Under the pieces are notes generated by a model. It was not told the DNA's origin, searched no databases, and saw nothing but the letters and a program-made list of their open reading frames with translations. From positions 1 through 13,383 of the forward strand of contig CAYVCX010000070.1 in NCBI GenBank assembly GCA_964450435.1: 13,383 nucleotides of DNA, given 5' to 3'. The DNA comes from SKLM01 sp964450435 (GTDB taxonomy: Bacteria; Chloroflexota; Anaerolineae; B4-G1). Positions 6,491 through 13,383 of this stretch are shown here, piece after piece (position 1 is the stretch's first letter; each line of letters opens with the position of its first letter). The translations under genes and the position numbers were made by a program.

Positions 6491-6949
6491 TGACGCGAAT
6501 CAAGGTTTTCACTACTGACGGGTCCATCGACAAGTCTTACCCGACCCGGGAGAGCAGTTTCATCGTCGGTTCGCCCCGGGTCGGGCCCATCCTGCGGGAG
6601 GGCAATGTCGCGCTCGACTGTGAGATCGAACCACTGCTCCGAAAGGATAACCTCGAGATTACGGAGGACGACCGGCAGAGGATCGTGGAGCGCGTTCGGG
6701 CCACGCCGCACCGGCGCGTCCTGATCACCCACGGGACCGACACAATGATCGACACGCCGCGGGCGTTGGCTTCGATCTCGGGGAGGGTTATCGTGCTCAC
6801 CGGGGCGATGCAGCCGGCTGCCTTCAGGCGCTGTCGCCGCTGTGCAGGTTTTGCCCGCAGGCGTCTACGTGGTGATGAACGGCCGCATCTTCGATCCACG
6901 CAGCATCAGGAAGGACGTAGAGCAGGACAGGTTCGTGGAGGTTGCATGA
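6490..6949 (+). pseudogene. Broken asparaginase-domain gene (frameshift by internal deletion)
   Basis: This looks like the short stand-alone asparaginase family (about 165 aa, corresponding to the N-terminal domain of type I L-asparaginase). The first frame runs to F112 (base 6825) with VGPILREGNV, LLRKDNLEITEDDR and THGTDTMIDTPRALA. Then the protein continues one frame over from 6827: GAVAAVQVLPAGVYVVMNGR and IFDPRSIRKD, ending at TGA 6947-6949. Between the two, the conserved RDSDAxFN(I/V) stretch is missing, a net loss of about 26 bases, so this is a true deletion and not just a miscalled base. The N-terminal family motif TTGGTI is also altered to TTDGSI, replacing a Gly and the nucleophile-position Thr. 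The unbroken first frame runs on to 7032 as arginine-rich nonsense and by chance overlaps the sdhB start. The gene overlaps sdhA by one base. Loss of function is inferred; an assembly error at the deletion remains possible. Confidence 0.8.
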
Positions 6950-6974
6950 CCCACTGCTCCTCTGGACGGCGACC

Positions 6975-6990
6975 GGAAGCCGCGGCCTCC
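6975..6990. repeat. Palindrome GGAaGCCGCGGCcTCC before sdhB
   Basis: An 8-base perfect palindrome GCCGCGGC (6979-6986) is flanked by GGA and TCC, giving a 16-base near-perfect dyad. It lies in the 79-bp non-coding stretch between the asparaginase remnant and sdhB. It could be a small operator or just GC-rich chance. No promoter was recognised around it. Confidence 0.35.
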
Positions 6991-7028
6991 CATTCTTCGC
7001 TGCGTCTTTCTGTGCGAGGTGACGTCAG

Positions 7029-7814
7029 ATGACCACCAGACCGTACCGCTTCCGGATCTTCCGTTTCGACCCCGCGCGGGATGATGAGCCCACGTACCGC
7101 ACCTATCCTCTCGATGTGCCGGAGGGGATGACGGTGTTGGAGGCGCTGCTTCGCCTCCAGGCCGAGCAGGACGGCAGCCTTGCCTTCCGCTATGCCTGCC
7201 GCGGCGCGGTCTGCGGCTCCTGCGCCATGCTGATCGACGGCCGCGAGGCGCTCGCCTGCCGAACCCAGGTGCACGGCTTGCCTCAAGGACCGCGCACCTT
7301 GTACGATGGGGCTGCGCGCAGGGAGGTCGAACGGGAGCTCGACGGTGTGGAAATCATCACCGTCGAGCCGCTGCGCGGCTTGGAGGTGATCAAGGACCTG
7401 GTGGTCGACATGGAGCCCTTCTTCCAGAAGCTGAGGAGCGTTGAGCCCTGGCTGCAGCCTCAGGGCCCTCCTCCCGAGCGCGAGAGGTTGGTGGAGCCCC
7501 ATGATTGGGCTGAGGCCGAGCCCTACACCAACTGCATCCTCTGCGCCTGCTGCCACAGCGTGTGCCCGGTGGTCGAGAAGGATGCGCGCTACCTGGGCCC
7601 GGCCGCTCTCGCTCAGCATTACCGTTTCCTGGCCGATGTCCGCGACGCCGCGGACGAACGACGGCTGGCCCTGGTCAGCGGAGAGCGCGGCGTCGAAGGC
7701 TGTGACTTCGTCTGGAACTGCGTGCGCATCTGTCCCAAGGGCGTTCCACCTACCAAGGGCATTGCCAGGACCCGCGCGCGCATCACCCGGCAGCGTCGTG
7801 ACCAGCGGGCCTAG
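7029..7814 (+). CDS. sdhB: Succinate dehydrogenase/fumarate reductase iron-sulfur subunit
   Basis: This 261-aa subunit passes electrons between the flavin of SdhA and a membrane or soluble acceptor. All three cluster-binding sets are present: [2Fe-2S] C57, C62, C65 and C77 (CRGAVCGSC plus LAC); [4Fe-4S] C169-x2-C172-x2-C175-x3-C179; and [3Fe-4S] C225-x5-C231-x3-C235 followed by Pro. C174 is an additional cysteine inside the second motif. Length is slightly above E. coli SdhB/FrdB. The start is ATG 7029, with GCGAGG at 7014-7019 as ribosome site. It is separated from sdhA only by the broken asparaginase gene and is followed after 16 bp by fumC, so one transcript is likely. No quinone-binding anchor subunit (SdhC/D) follows. 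Confidence 0.94.
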   Translation: MTTRPYRFRIFRFDPARDDEPTYRTYPLDVPEGMTVLEALLRLQAEQDGSLAFRYACRGAVCGSCAMLIDGREALACRTQVHGLPQGPRTLYDGAARREVERELDGVEIITVEPLRGLEVIKDLVVDMEPFFQKLRSVEPWLQPQGPPPERERLVEPHDWAEAEPYTNCILCACCHSVCPVVEKDARYLGPAALAQHYRFLADVRDAADERRLALVSGERGVEGCDFVWNCVRICPKGVPPTKGIARTRARITRQRRDQRA

Positions 7815-7830
7815 ATAGGGGCGCAGAGAG

Positions 7831-9243
7831 ATGAGGGTTGAACGTGATTCCATGGGAGCCATTGAGGTTCCCGACGGCGCTCTTTGGGGTGCTCACACGC
7901 AGCGGGCGGTCGAGAACTTCTCCATCTCCGGCCTCCGTCTTGGGCGGCGTTTCATCCACGCTCTGGGGCACGTCAAACGCGCCTGTGCTCGCGCGAACGT
8001 GGGCCTCGGTGTGCTGGACGAAAGAGTGGGCGCTGCCATTGTGCTCGCCTGCGACGAGGTCATCGCCGGAAGATGGGACGATCAGTTTCCCATCGACGTC
8101 TTCCAGACCGGCTCCGGCACGTCGACGAATATGAACGCCAATGAGGTCATCGCCAACCGGGCCGGTCAGCTTTCTGATGAGCGCCGCGGCGCCGGGCTGG
8201 GTAGGAAGAATCCGATCCATCCCAACGATCACGTGAACGCGAGCCAGTCCAGCAACGACGTCATCCCCACCACCCTCCACATCGCGGCGATGCTCGCCCT
8301 CCGGGACGAGCTTATCCCCGCCCTGGAGCATCTTGCCGGGGCGCTGGAAGAGAAGGCGCAGGCCTTTGACGCCGTCATCAAGACCGGGCGCACCCATCTC
8401 CAGGACGCCACTCCTATCCGGCTGGGCCAGGTGTTCGGCGGTTACGCAGCTCAGGCCCGCAAGGGCATTGAACGGGCGCGCCAGGCCATCCAGGCCCTGC
8501 GAGACCTGCCCCTGGGCGGCACCGCTGTGGGTACCGGGCTGAACCGGCCCGTCGACTTCCCGGCCTGCGCCATCGCGGCCATCAACGAGGCCCTGGGGGC
8601 TGCGTTTGTCGAGGCGGAGAATCACTTCGAGGCCAATGCCGCCCGTGACGGCGTCGTCGAGGCCTCAGGGCAGATGAAGACCATCGCCGTCAGCCTGGCC
8701 AAGATCGCCAACGATGTCCGCTGGCTCGGCTCCGGCCCTCGCAACGGCCTGGGCGAGCTGCACCTGCCCGCGGTCCAGCCCGGCTCGTCCATCATGCCCG
8801 GGAAGATCAACCCTGTTATGGCAGAGGCGCTGATCCTCGTGTCTGCCCAGGTCATCGGCCACGATGCGGCCATCACCCACGGCGGGCTGGGTGGGTACTT
8901 CGAGCTTAACTTGATGATGCCCCTACTGGCGTACGATCTCCTGCACGCCATTGAGTGGCTGGCCAACGCAACTGGTGCCTTCACCGACCGTTGCGTGGCC
9001 GGCATTGAGGCTGACGAGGCGCGCTGCCGTGAGATGGTCGAGCGCAGCCTGGCTCTCGCCACTGCTCTGGTGCCCGTGATTGGCTACGACCGGGCGGCCG
9101 AGATCGCCCGGGAGGCCCATCGGACCGGGCGGACCGTGCGCCAGGTTGCCGAGGAGTGGCACGTTCTTCCTGCCGAGGACCTGGAACAGATCCTCGATCC
9201 TCACCGTATGACGGAGCCCGGGCTGATCCGTGACCTTGAGTGA
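7831..9243 (+). CDS. fumC: Class II fumarate hydratase
   Basis: This 470-aa enzyme reversibly hydrates fumarate to L-malate without an iron-sulfur cluster and works as a homotetramer. It belongs to the fumarase/aspartase superfamily: SGTSTNMNANEV near residue 97, HPNDHVNASQSSND, the catalytic-base region TGRTHLQDATP with H189, and the signature loop GSSIMPGKINP at 318-328 with catalytic-position S319/S320. Aspartase is the nearest alternative; the THLQDATP and STNMNANEV context and the sdhAB neighbours favour fumarase. The start is ATG 7831 with a purine-rich GCAGAGAG just before it. It lies 16 bp after sdhB, so it sits in the same operon and handles the next step of the TCA cycle. Confidence 0.94.
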   Translation: MRVERDSMGAIEVPDGALWGAHTQRAVENFSISGLRLGRRFIHALGHVKRACARANVGLGVLDERVGAAIVLACDEVIAGRWDDQFPIDVFQTGSGTSTNMNANEVIANRAGQLSDERRGAGLGRKNPIHPNDHVNASQSSNDVIPTTLHIAAMLALRDELIPALEHLAGALEEKAQAFDAVIKTGRTHLQDATPIRLGQVFGGYAAQARKGIERARQAIQALRDLPLGGTAVGTGLNRPVDFPACAIAAINEALGAAFVEAENHFEANAARDGVVEASGQMKTIAVSLAKIANDVRWLGSGPRNGLGELHLPAVQPGSSIMPGKINPVMAEALILVSAQVIGHDAAITHGGLGGYFELNLMMPLLAYDLLHAIEWLANATGAFTDRCVAGIEADEARCREMVERSLALATALVPVIGYDRAAEIAREAHRTGRTVRQVAEEWHVLPAEDLEQILDPHRMTEPGLIRDLE

Positions 9244-9307
9244 GGTGGCGCACAGTGGCAGGCGGCTGCGAGCCGGGCCCCTCACAGCCCTCTGAGGCGC
9301 TGGGCAG

Positions 9308-9324
9308 GTGGGGTACCACCCCAC
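9308..9324. terminator. 7-bp stem-loop after fumC
   Basis: GTGGGGT (9308-9314) and ACCCCAC (9318-9324) are perfect complements with a three-base loop, 65 bases after the fumC stop. No T-run follows, so it may be a 3'-end structure of the sdh-fum transcript or an operator dyad for the next operon. Confidence 0.4.
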
Positions 9325-9333
9325 GCAGTCATC

Positions 9334-9362
9334 GTGACCGTGCCCGGTGATGGATTCACAAT
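9334..9362 (+). promoter_or_regulatory. Weak promoter candidate for the SDR-glk-debranching operon
   Basis: GTGACC (9334-9339) and CACAAT (9357-9362) are spaced by 17 bases; each matches 4/6 of the sigma-70 consensus. It lies just after the stem-loop in the 212-bp gap following fumC, where a new transcription unit is expected. This is a weak match and other start sites are possible. Confidence 0.3.
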
Positions 9363-9455
9363 CGTATCTCCCGGCTCCCGCCATCGAGCTGCTGGGCCGG
9401 TCATGGCCGCTGGCGAACCAAGAGAGTCGCGCTGATGCGTACGGAGTGGTAGATC

Positions 9456-10211
9456 ATGTTTGAACTGCAGGATCGCGTAGTCTTCGTAACCGGCTCGGCG
9501 CGTCGCGTGGGCCGGGCCATCGCCCTGGCGTTCGCTGAGCAGGGCGCCAATCTCGTGATCCACCACGTCTCGCCCGGCTCAGAGGCACAGGCCCAGACGG
9601 CTGTTCAAGAGGTAAAGGGTCTCGGCGGCGACGCGGTCATCGTCACCGGCGATCAGTCGCGGCCCGTCGACGTCTCGCAGATGTTCGCCCAGATCAGAAG
9701 ACACTACGGCAGGCTCGACGTTATGGTCAACAGCGCAGCCATTTTCCCACCGGCGGAGCTCTTGGACCTTGCCCTCGAAGAGTGGCAGCGGGTCATCGAC
9801 GTGAATCTGACCGGACCTTTCTTGCTCACCCAACAGGCGGCGCGTATGATGATTGAAGGCGACAGGCCCGGGGTGATTGTCAACATAGGAGATAACAGCG
9901 GGCTCGACCCGTGGCCATCCTATCCCCACGCCAGCGTGTCCAAGGCGGGCCTCATCATGCTCACCCAGGTGGCCGCCCTCGCGTTGGCGCCTCACCGCGT
10001 GCGCGTCAACTGCGTCGTGCCCGGTCCGGTGCTGGCTCCTCCGGGGAAGGAGGACGTGTTTGCGCGCATCGCCGATCACCTGCCTCTCGGCGATGTCGGG
10101 AGCCCCGCCCATGTCGGGCATGCCTGTGTCTTCCTGGCTCAGAACGACTTCGCCACTGGCGCGGTCCTCCGTGTGGACGGGGGAGAGGGCGTTGGCCGCG
10201 CGGCCCGATGA
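9456..10211 (+). CDS. Pteridine-reductase-like SDR lacking the catalytic tyrosine
   Basis: This 251-aa short-chain dehydrogenase/reductase has a Rossmann fold. The cofactor motif TGSARRVGRAIA (residues 13-24) is of the basic 'xRRxG' kind seen in NADPH-using pteridine-reductase-like SDRs, followed by GDQS, NSAA (the NNAG site) and the substrate-loop region. In PTR1 the catalytic trio is Asp181-Tyr194-Lys198 with Tyr191 nearby. Here D146, Y156 and K163 have exactly the same spacing, but the catalytic position is A159 (YPHASVSK). That alters YxxxK, the defining motif of the superfamily. The enzyme may be inactive, may use another residue, or may have become a binding protein. GGAG at 9443-9446 supports ATG 9456. 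It lies 40 bp before glucokinase and probably in its operon; the substrate is unknown. Confidence 0.85.
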   Translation: MFELQDRVVFVTGSARRVGRAIALAFAEQGANLVIHHVSPGSEAQAQTAVQEVKGLGGDAVIVTGDQSRPVDVSQMFAQIRRHYGRLDVMVNSAAIFPPAELLDLALEEWQRVIDVNLTGPFLLTQQAARMMIEGDRPGVIVNIGDNSGLDPWPSYPHASVSKAGLIMLTQVAALALAPHRVRVNCVVPGPVLAPPGKEDVFARIADHLPLGDVGSPAHVGHACVFLAQNDFATGAVLRVDGGEGVGRAAR

Positions 10212-10251
10212 CCGAAACAAGCCGATTCCCATAATCGTGCGAGGAGGACCT

Positions 10252-11241
10252 ATGTTGCTTGCCGGAGACATTGGAGCGACCAAGACCAAGTTGGCTATAC
10301 TCTCGGAAGACAAGGGGCCTCGAGAGCCCTTGTTCCAGGCGACCTTTGCCAGTAAGGACTACGCTGGCCTGGCTGCCATGGTTCAGGAGTTCCTGGATCA
10401 GGTCGACGTGGATGTGGATCGGGCCAGCTTCGGTGTAGCCGGCCCTGTCATCGAGGATCGCGTCGAGGTCACCAACTTGCCCTGGACTGTGGATGCCGCC
10501 GCGCTGCGTGACGCCCTCGGCTTCCGGTCCGTTCAGCTTCTCAACGACTTGGCCGCCATTGCCAACGGCGTGCTCCTGCTCGAGCCTGGCGAAATCCACA
10601 CCCTGCAGAAAGGAAGGCGTGACCCGACCGGCGCTATCGCTGTTGTCGCACCGGGCACCGGATTGGGTGAGGCGTTTCTCACCTGGGATCAGGATGACCA
10701 GCGCTACCGCCCCCATGCTTCAGAGGGCGGCCATACCGACTTCGGGCCCACCACGCCGCGCCAGATCCAGTTGTTGCGCTACCTTTGGGCTCGTTACGAG
10801 CACGTCAGCTACGAGCTCGTCTGCTCGGGCATAGGGATTCCCAATCTGTACGCCTACTACAAGGGTGGCGGCTACGCTCCGGAGCCCGACTGGCTGGCCG
10901 AACGGCTGGCCGCGGCTGAGGACCCCACGCCCGTCATCGTCAATGCGGCTCTCGATGATGAGACGCCGTGCGAGCTCTGCGCGCTGACGCTGGAGACCTT
11001 TGTCTCCATTCTCGGCGCAGAGGCGGGCAACCTGGCGTTGAAGGTGATGGCCACCGGCGGTGTCTACCTCGGAGGGGGCATCCCGCCCCGGATCCTTCCT
11101 GCTCTCCAGCAGGGGCGGTTCCTTGACGCTTTCCGCAACAAGGGACGTCATTCGGCTATGATGGAGCGTGTGCCGGTGCACGTCATCCTCAAGTCTGAGG
11201 TCGCGATTCTTGGCGTGGCGTGCTACGTGCTTGGTATCTGA
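10252..11241 (+). CDS. glk: Glucokinase (E. coli Glk type)
   Basis: This enzyme phosphorylates cytoplasmic glucose to glucose-6-phosphate using ATP. The 329-aa protein has the phosphate-binding N-terminus LAGDIGATKTKLAI, NLPW, the catalytic Asp D99 in LLNDLAAIANG, the APGTGLGEA loop, SEGGHTDF (E158-H161) for sugar binding, and the C-terminal GGVYLGGGIPPRI ATP-site stretch. It belongs to the Glk (PF02685) family and not ROK, since the CxCGxxGC zinc motif of ROK is absent. The frame is open back to 10060, but AGGAGG at 10242-10247 and the family's N-terminus fix the start at ATG 10252. It lies 40 bp after the SDR and 7 bp before the likely start of the debranching enzyme. It would trap glucose set free by GH15 and the debranching enzyme. 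Confidence 0.94.
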   Translation: MLLAGDIGATKTKLAILSEDKGPREPLFQATFASKDYAGLAAMVQEFLDQVDVDVDRASFGVAGPVIEDRVEVTNLPWTVDAAALRDALGFRSVQLLNDLAAIANGVLLLEPGEIHTLQKGRRDPTGAIAVVAPGTGLGEAFLTWDQDDQRYRPHASEGGHTDFGPTTPRQIQLLRYLWARYEHVSYELVCSGIGIPNLYAYYKGGGYAPEPDWLAERLAAAEDPTPVIVNAALDDETPCELCALTLETFVSILGAEAGNLALKVMATGGVYLGGGIPPRILPALQQGRFLDAFRNKGRHSAMMERVPVHVILKSEVAILGVACYVLGI

Positions 11242-11248
11242 CTCACTG

Positions 11249-13294
11249 GTGCGATCATTGGTACCCATACTTGGTTTTGGTCGCGAGGTCTGCGGCCATC
11301 TGGACGTCGCGGAGCGGCGCGAGTGGCTGGTCACCAATGGAATTGGCGGCTACGCCTGCGGGACCATCGCCGGCTTGCTGACGCGCCGCTATCATGGCTT
11401 GCTCATCGCCGCCCTCGATCCCCCGCTGGGGCGCACTCTCTTGCTTGCCAAGCTCGATGAGACTGTCAGCTACGAAGGTCACGACTACCCGCTGTTTGCC
11501 AACCGCTGGGCCGCGGGTGGCGTCGAGCCCGCCGGATTTCGCTACCTGGAGCGCTTCCATCTGGAGGGCACCACCCCGGTGTGGACCTTCGCCTGCGCCG
11601 ACGCTCTCCTGGAGAAACGCGTCTGGATGGAGCGCGGCGCCAATACCACCTACGTCCGCTACGATCTGAAGCGGGCCGCCGCGCCATTGACCCTCACCGC
11701 AAAGGCTATCGCCAACTATCGCGACCATCACCATAACACCCGTGCCGAGGATTGGCCGATGCGCATCGAGTCGCTGGATCGCGGTGTGCGGATGACGGCC
11801 TTTGATGGTGCCCGGCCGTTCTGCGTGCTCAGTGACAGGGCCCAGGTCGTGCCCCGGCACCGCTGGTACCGGGGCTACTTCCTGACCATGGAGGATTACC
11901 GAGGGTTGGGTGCCGGGGAGGATCATCTCTACGTCGGCCGCTTCAGCGCTGAACTCGAGCCCGGCGATTCGCTGCTGCTCGTCGCCAGCACGCATGCCGC
12001 CCCGGGCCTGGATGGCGCAGATGCCTACCGCCGCAAGTGCGCCTACGAGCAGCATCTGCTGGAGCGAAGTGGTGTTCAGGGGTTGTCGGAAGAGCGAAGT
12101 GTTGCCCTGCTGAGCCGCGAGCAGCATCTTGTGCTGGCCGCTGACCAATTCATCGTGCGTCGCACCCTGCCGGAGCATCCCCGGGGCCGCACGGTAATCG
12201 CAGGCTATCCCTGGTTCGGGGATTGGGGACGCGACACGATGATTAGCCTGCCGGGTCTGACCCTCGCGACGGGCCGTCACCAACTCGCCGGCCGCATCTT
12301 GCGCACCTTCGCTCGCTTCGTGGACCGCGGAATGCTCCCTAACCGCTTCCCCGAAGATGGCGGCCGACCGGACTACAACACGGCGGACGCCACGCTCTGG
12401 TATGTCGAGGCGCTCCGGGCGTATCACGCTGCCACCGGCGATGTCCGCCTGCTGCGTGACCTCTTCCCCACGCTGAAGGAGATCGTCACCTGGCACCAGC
12501 GCGGTACCCGCCACAACATCCGTGTGGACCCCGGCGACGGGTTGCTCTGCGCTGGCGAGCCCGGCGTTCAGCTAACCTGGATGGACGCCAGGGTGGGGGA
12601 TTGGGTAGTCACGCCCCGCATCGGCAAGCCCGTGGAGATCAACGCTCTCTGGTACAACGCCCTGCGTGCCGTGGCGGACTTCGCCCGCTACCTCGAGGAG
12701 CCGGTGGATGACTATGAGGCGATGGCCGGGCGAGCGCGCCGTGGATTTTCTCGTTTCTGGAACGGAGACGTGGGTCACTGCTATGACGTCCTCGACGGTC
12801 CCCAGGGAGACGACCCGGCGCTGCGTCCCAATCAGCTTCTCGCCGTGTCCCTGCCCCACAGCCCTCTCAGCCTGCGGCGGCAGAGGGCTGTCGTTGACGT
12901 CTGTGCTCGTCATCTCCTTACCTCCCACGGCCTCCGCAGTCTGTCGCCCGACGACTCACGGTACGTGGCTCACTATGGTGGGGATCAGCGCCGGCGTGAT
13001 GCAGCGTACCATCAGGGGACGGTCTGGGGCTGGCTCATCGGTCCTTTTGTCGCAGCGCACCTGCGTGTCTATGGCGATCTCCAGCAGGCACGCTCCTTCT
13101 TGGCGCCGCTCATCGACCACCTGAGCGATCGCGCCGTCGGCACCATCAGCGAGATCTTCGATGGTGCTCCCCCGTTCACGCCGCGTGGCTGCATCGCCCA
13201 GGCGTGGAGTGTGGCGGAGGTGCTCCGGGCCCTGCAACTGATCGACGACCGGATCGAGCGCAAAGATTCGGAGTCGAGGGATATTGGAGCATAG
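11249..13294 (+). CDS. Glycogen debranching enzyme (amylo-alpha-1,6-glucosidase, GH133-type)
   Basis: This enzyme hydrolyses alpha-1,6 branch points of glycogen-like glucans. The 681-aa protein has an N-terminal GDE_N domain (about residues 10-225; WLVTNGIGGYACG and TRRYHGLL) and a C-terminal (alpha/alpha)6 GDE_C domain (about 265-650). The latter contains GYPWFGDWGRDTMIS, YNTADATLW, TWMDA with D446, KPVEINALWYNAL, YHQGTVWGW and TISEIFDG with E635. D446 and E635 correspond to the Asp/Glu pair expected for the glucosidase site, by family analogy. There is no signal peptide, so it is cytoplasmic. The start is uncertain: GTG 11249 (7 bp after the glk stop) and TTG 11258 are both in frame and neither has a strong ribosome site. 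Translation may depend on ribosomes leaving glk. The frame is open further back into glk, but those residues look unlike the family. Confidence 0.9.
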   Translation: MRSLVPILGFGREVCGHLDVAERREWLVTNGIGGYACGTIAGLLTRRYHGLLIAALDPPLGRTLLLAKLDETVSYEGHDYPLFANRWAAGGVEPAGFRYLERFHLEGTTPVWTFACADALLEKRVWMERGANTTYVRYDLKRAAAPLTLTAKAIANYRDHHHNTRAEDWPMRIESLDRGVRMTAFDGARPFCVLSDRAQVVPRHRWYRGYFLTMEDYRGLGAGEDHLYVGRFSAELEPGDSLLLVASTHAAPGLDGADAYRRKCAYEQHLLERSGVQGLSEERSVALLSREQHLVLAADQFIVRRTLPEHPRGRTVIAGYPWFGDWGRDTMISLPGLTLATGRHQLAGRILRTFARFVDRGMLPNRFPEDGGRPDYNTADATLWYVEALRAYHAATGDVRLLRDLFPTLKEIVTWHQRGTRHNIRVDPGDGLLCAGEPGVQLTWMDARVGDWVVTPRIGKPVEINALWYNALRAVADFARYLEEPVDDYEAMAGRARRGFSRFWNGDVGHCYDVLDGPQGDDPALRPNQLLAVSLPHSPLSLRRQRAVVDVCARHLLTSHGLRSLSPDDSRYVAHYGGDQRRRDAAYHQGTVWGWLIGPFVAAHLRVYGDLQQARSFLAPLIDHLSDRAVGTISEIFDGAPPFTPRGCIAQAWSVAEVLRALQLIDDRIERKDSESRDIGA

Positions 13295-13305
13295 ACGCGA
13301 GTGAA

Positions 13306-13318
13306 GAGAGCTCCTCTC
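13306..13318 (+). terminator. Weak hairpin after the debranching enzyme
   Basis: GAGAG (13306-13310) and CTCTC (13314-13318) pair over a three-base loop, 11 bases after the stop codon, with a pyrimidine-rich CCTTCC following. The stem is short and the evidence slight. Nothing else was recognised in the last 89 bases of the window. Confidence 0.2.
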
Positions 13319-13383
13319 CCTTCCTGTGGGCCGCCGGATCCAGCGAAGGGCGGTGATTTGGTGGTTGCCTGACAGCCAGCTCG

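Noticed and set aside
6950..7032. C-terminal extension of the asparaginase frame to the sdhB start
   Set aside because: After base 6825 the original frame gives an arginine/cysteine-rich sequence without family similarity, while the neighbouring frame gives the true family continuation. The ATGA overlap with sdhB is taken as chance.
10060..10251. N-terminal extension of glucokinase
   Set aside because: It overlaps the SDR gene in another frame, has no glucokinase-like residues, and AGGAGG at 10242-10247 marks ATG 10252 as the start.
1..13383. CRISPR array, insertion sequence, riboswitch or rRNA
   Set aside because: No regularly spaced repeats, transposase-like frames, terminal inverted repeats or conserved RNA motifs were seen on reading both strands, apart from the tRNA-like fragment.

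Overview
This is a 13.4 kb, GC-rich, gene-dense window in which every convincing gene lies on the + strand. The gene set suggests a free-living heterotrophic bacterium: a small sigma factor with a soluble zinc-finger partner, a CcdA-like membrane protein, a GH15 glucoamylase-like enzyme, SdhA/SdhB, class II fumarase, a pteridine-reductase-like SDR, an E. coli-type glucokinase and a GH133-type debranching enzyme. The overall style resembles Chloroflexota (Anaerolineae-like), but that is an impression from protein character, not a proven placement. A run of exactly 100 N at 4311-4410 is a conventional scaffold gap, so this is probably a draft or metagenome assembly. The true gap length, and the linkage of the two halves, are uncertain.

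Left part (1-4188): an extended -10 promoter sits at the very edge of the window and drives an ECF-like sigma factor, followed 17 bp later by a small zf-HC2 anti-sigma-like protein. Next come a stand-alone CcdA-like thiol:disulfide membrane protein and a 674-aa cytoplasmic GH15 glucan hydrolase.

Junction (4189-4783): a possible terminator, a minus-strand tRNA 3'-end-like fragment and a good sigma-70-type promoter precede the gap. Just after the gap is the C-terminal part of a HepT-like (DUF86, HEPN) toxin with its RX4HXY motif intact. A cognate MntA-type antitoxin, if any, would be in the gap.

Central part (4784-9243): sdhA, a broken asparaginase-domain gene, sdhB and fumC form a tight TCA-cycle (or reverse, fumarate-reducing) operon that interconverts succinate, fumarate and malate. 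No membrane-anchor subunit is visible. The asparaginase remnant overlaps the sdhA stop codon and has lost about 26 bp, including conserved residues, with a change of frame.

Right part (9456-13294): an SDR of the pteridine-reductase type lacks the catalytic tyrosine but keeps Asp and Lys. It is followed by glucokinase and a glycogen-debranching enzyme only a few bases apart. Together with the upstream GH15 enzyme these give a coherent cytoplasmic route: debranching, glucose release from chain ends, and phosphorylation to glucose-6-phosphate.

I did not find a clearly new multi-gene system. The most interesting points are the Tyr-less SDR, the decayed asparaginase between sdhA and sdhB, and the tRNA-fragment/HepT/gap junction that could mark the edge of an inserted element.
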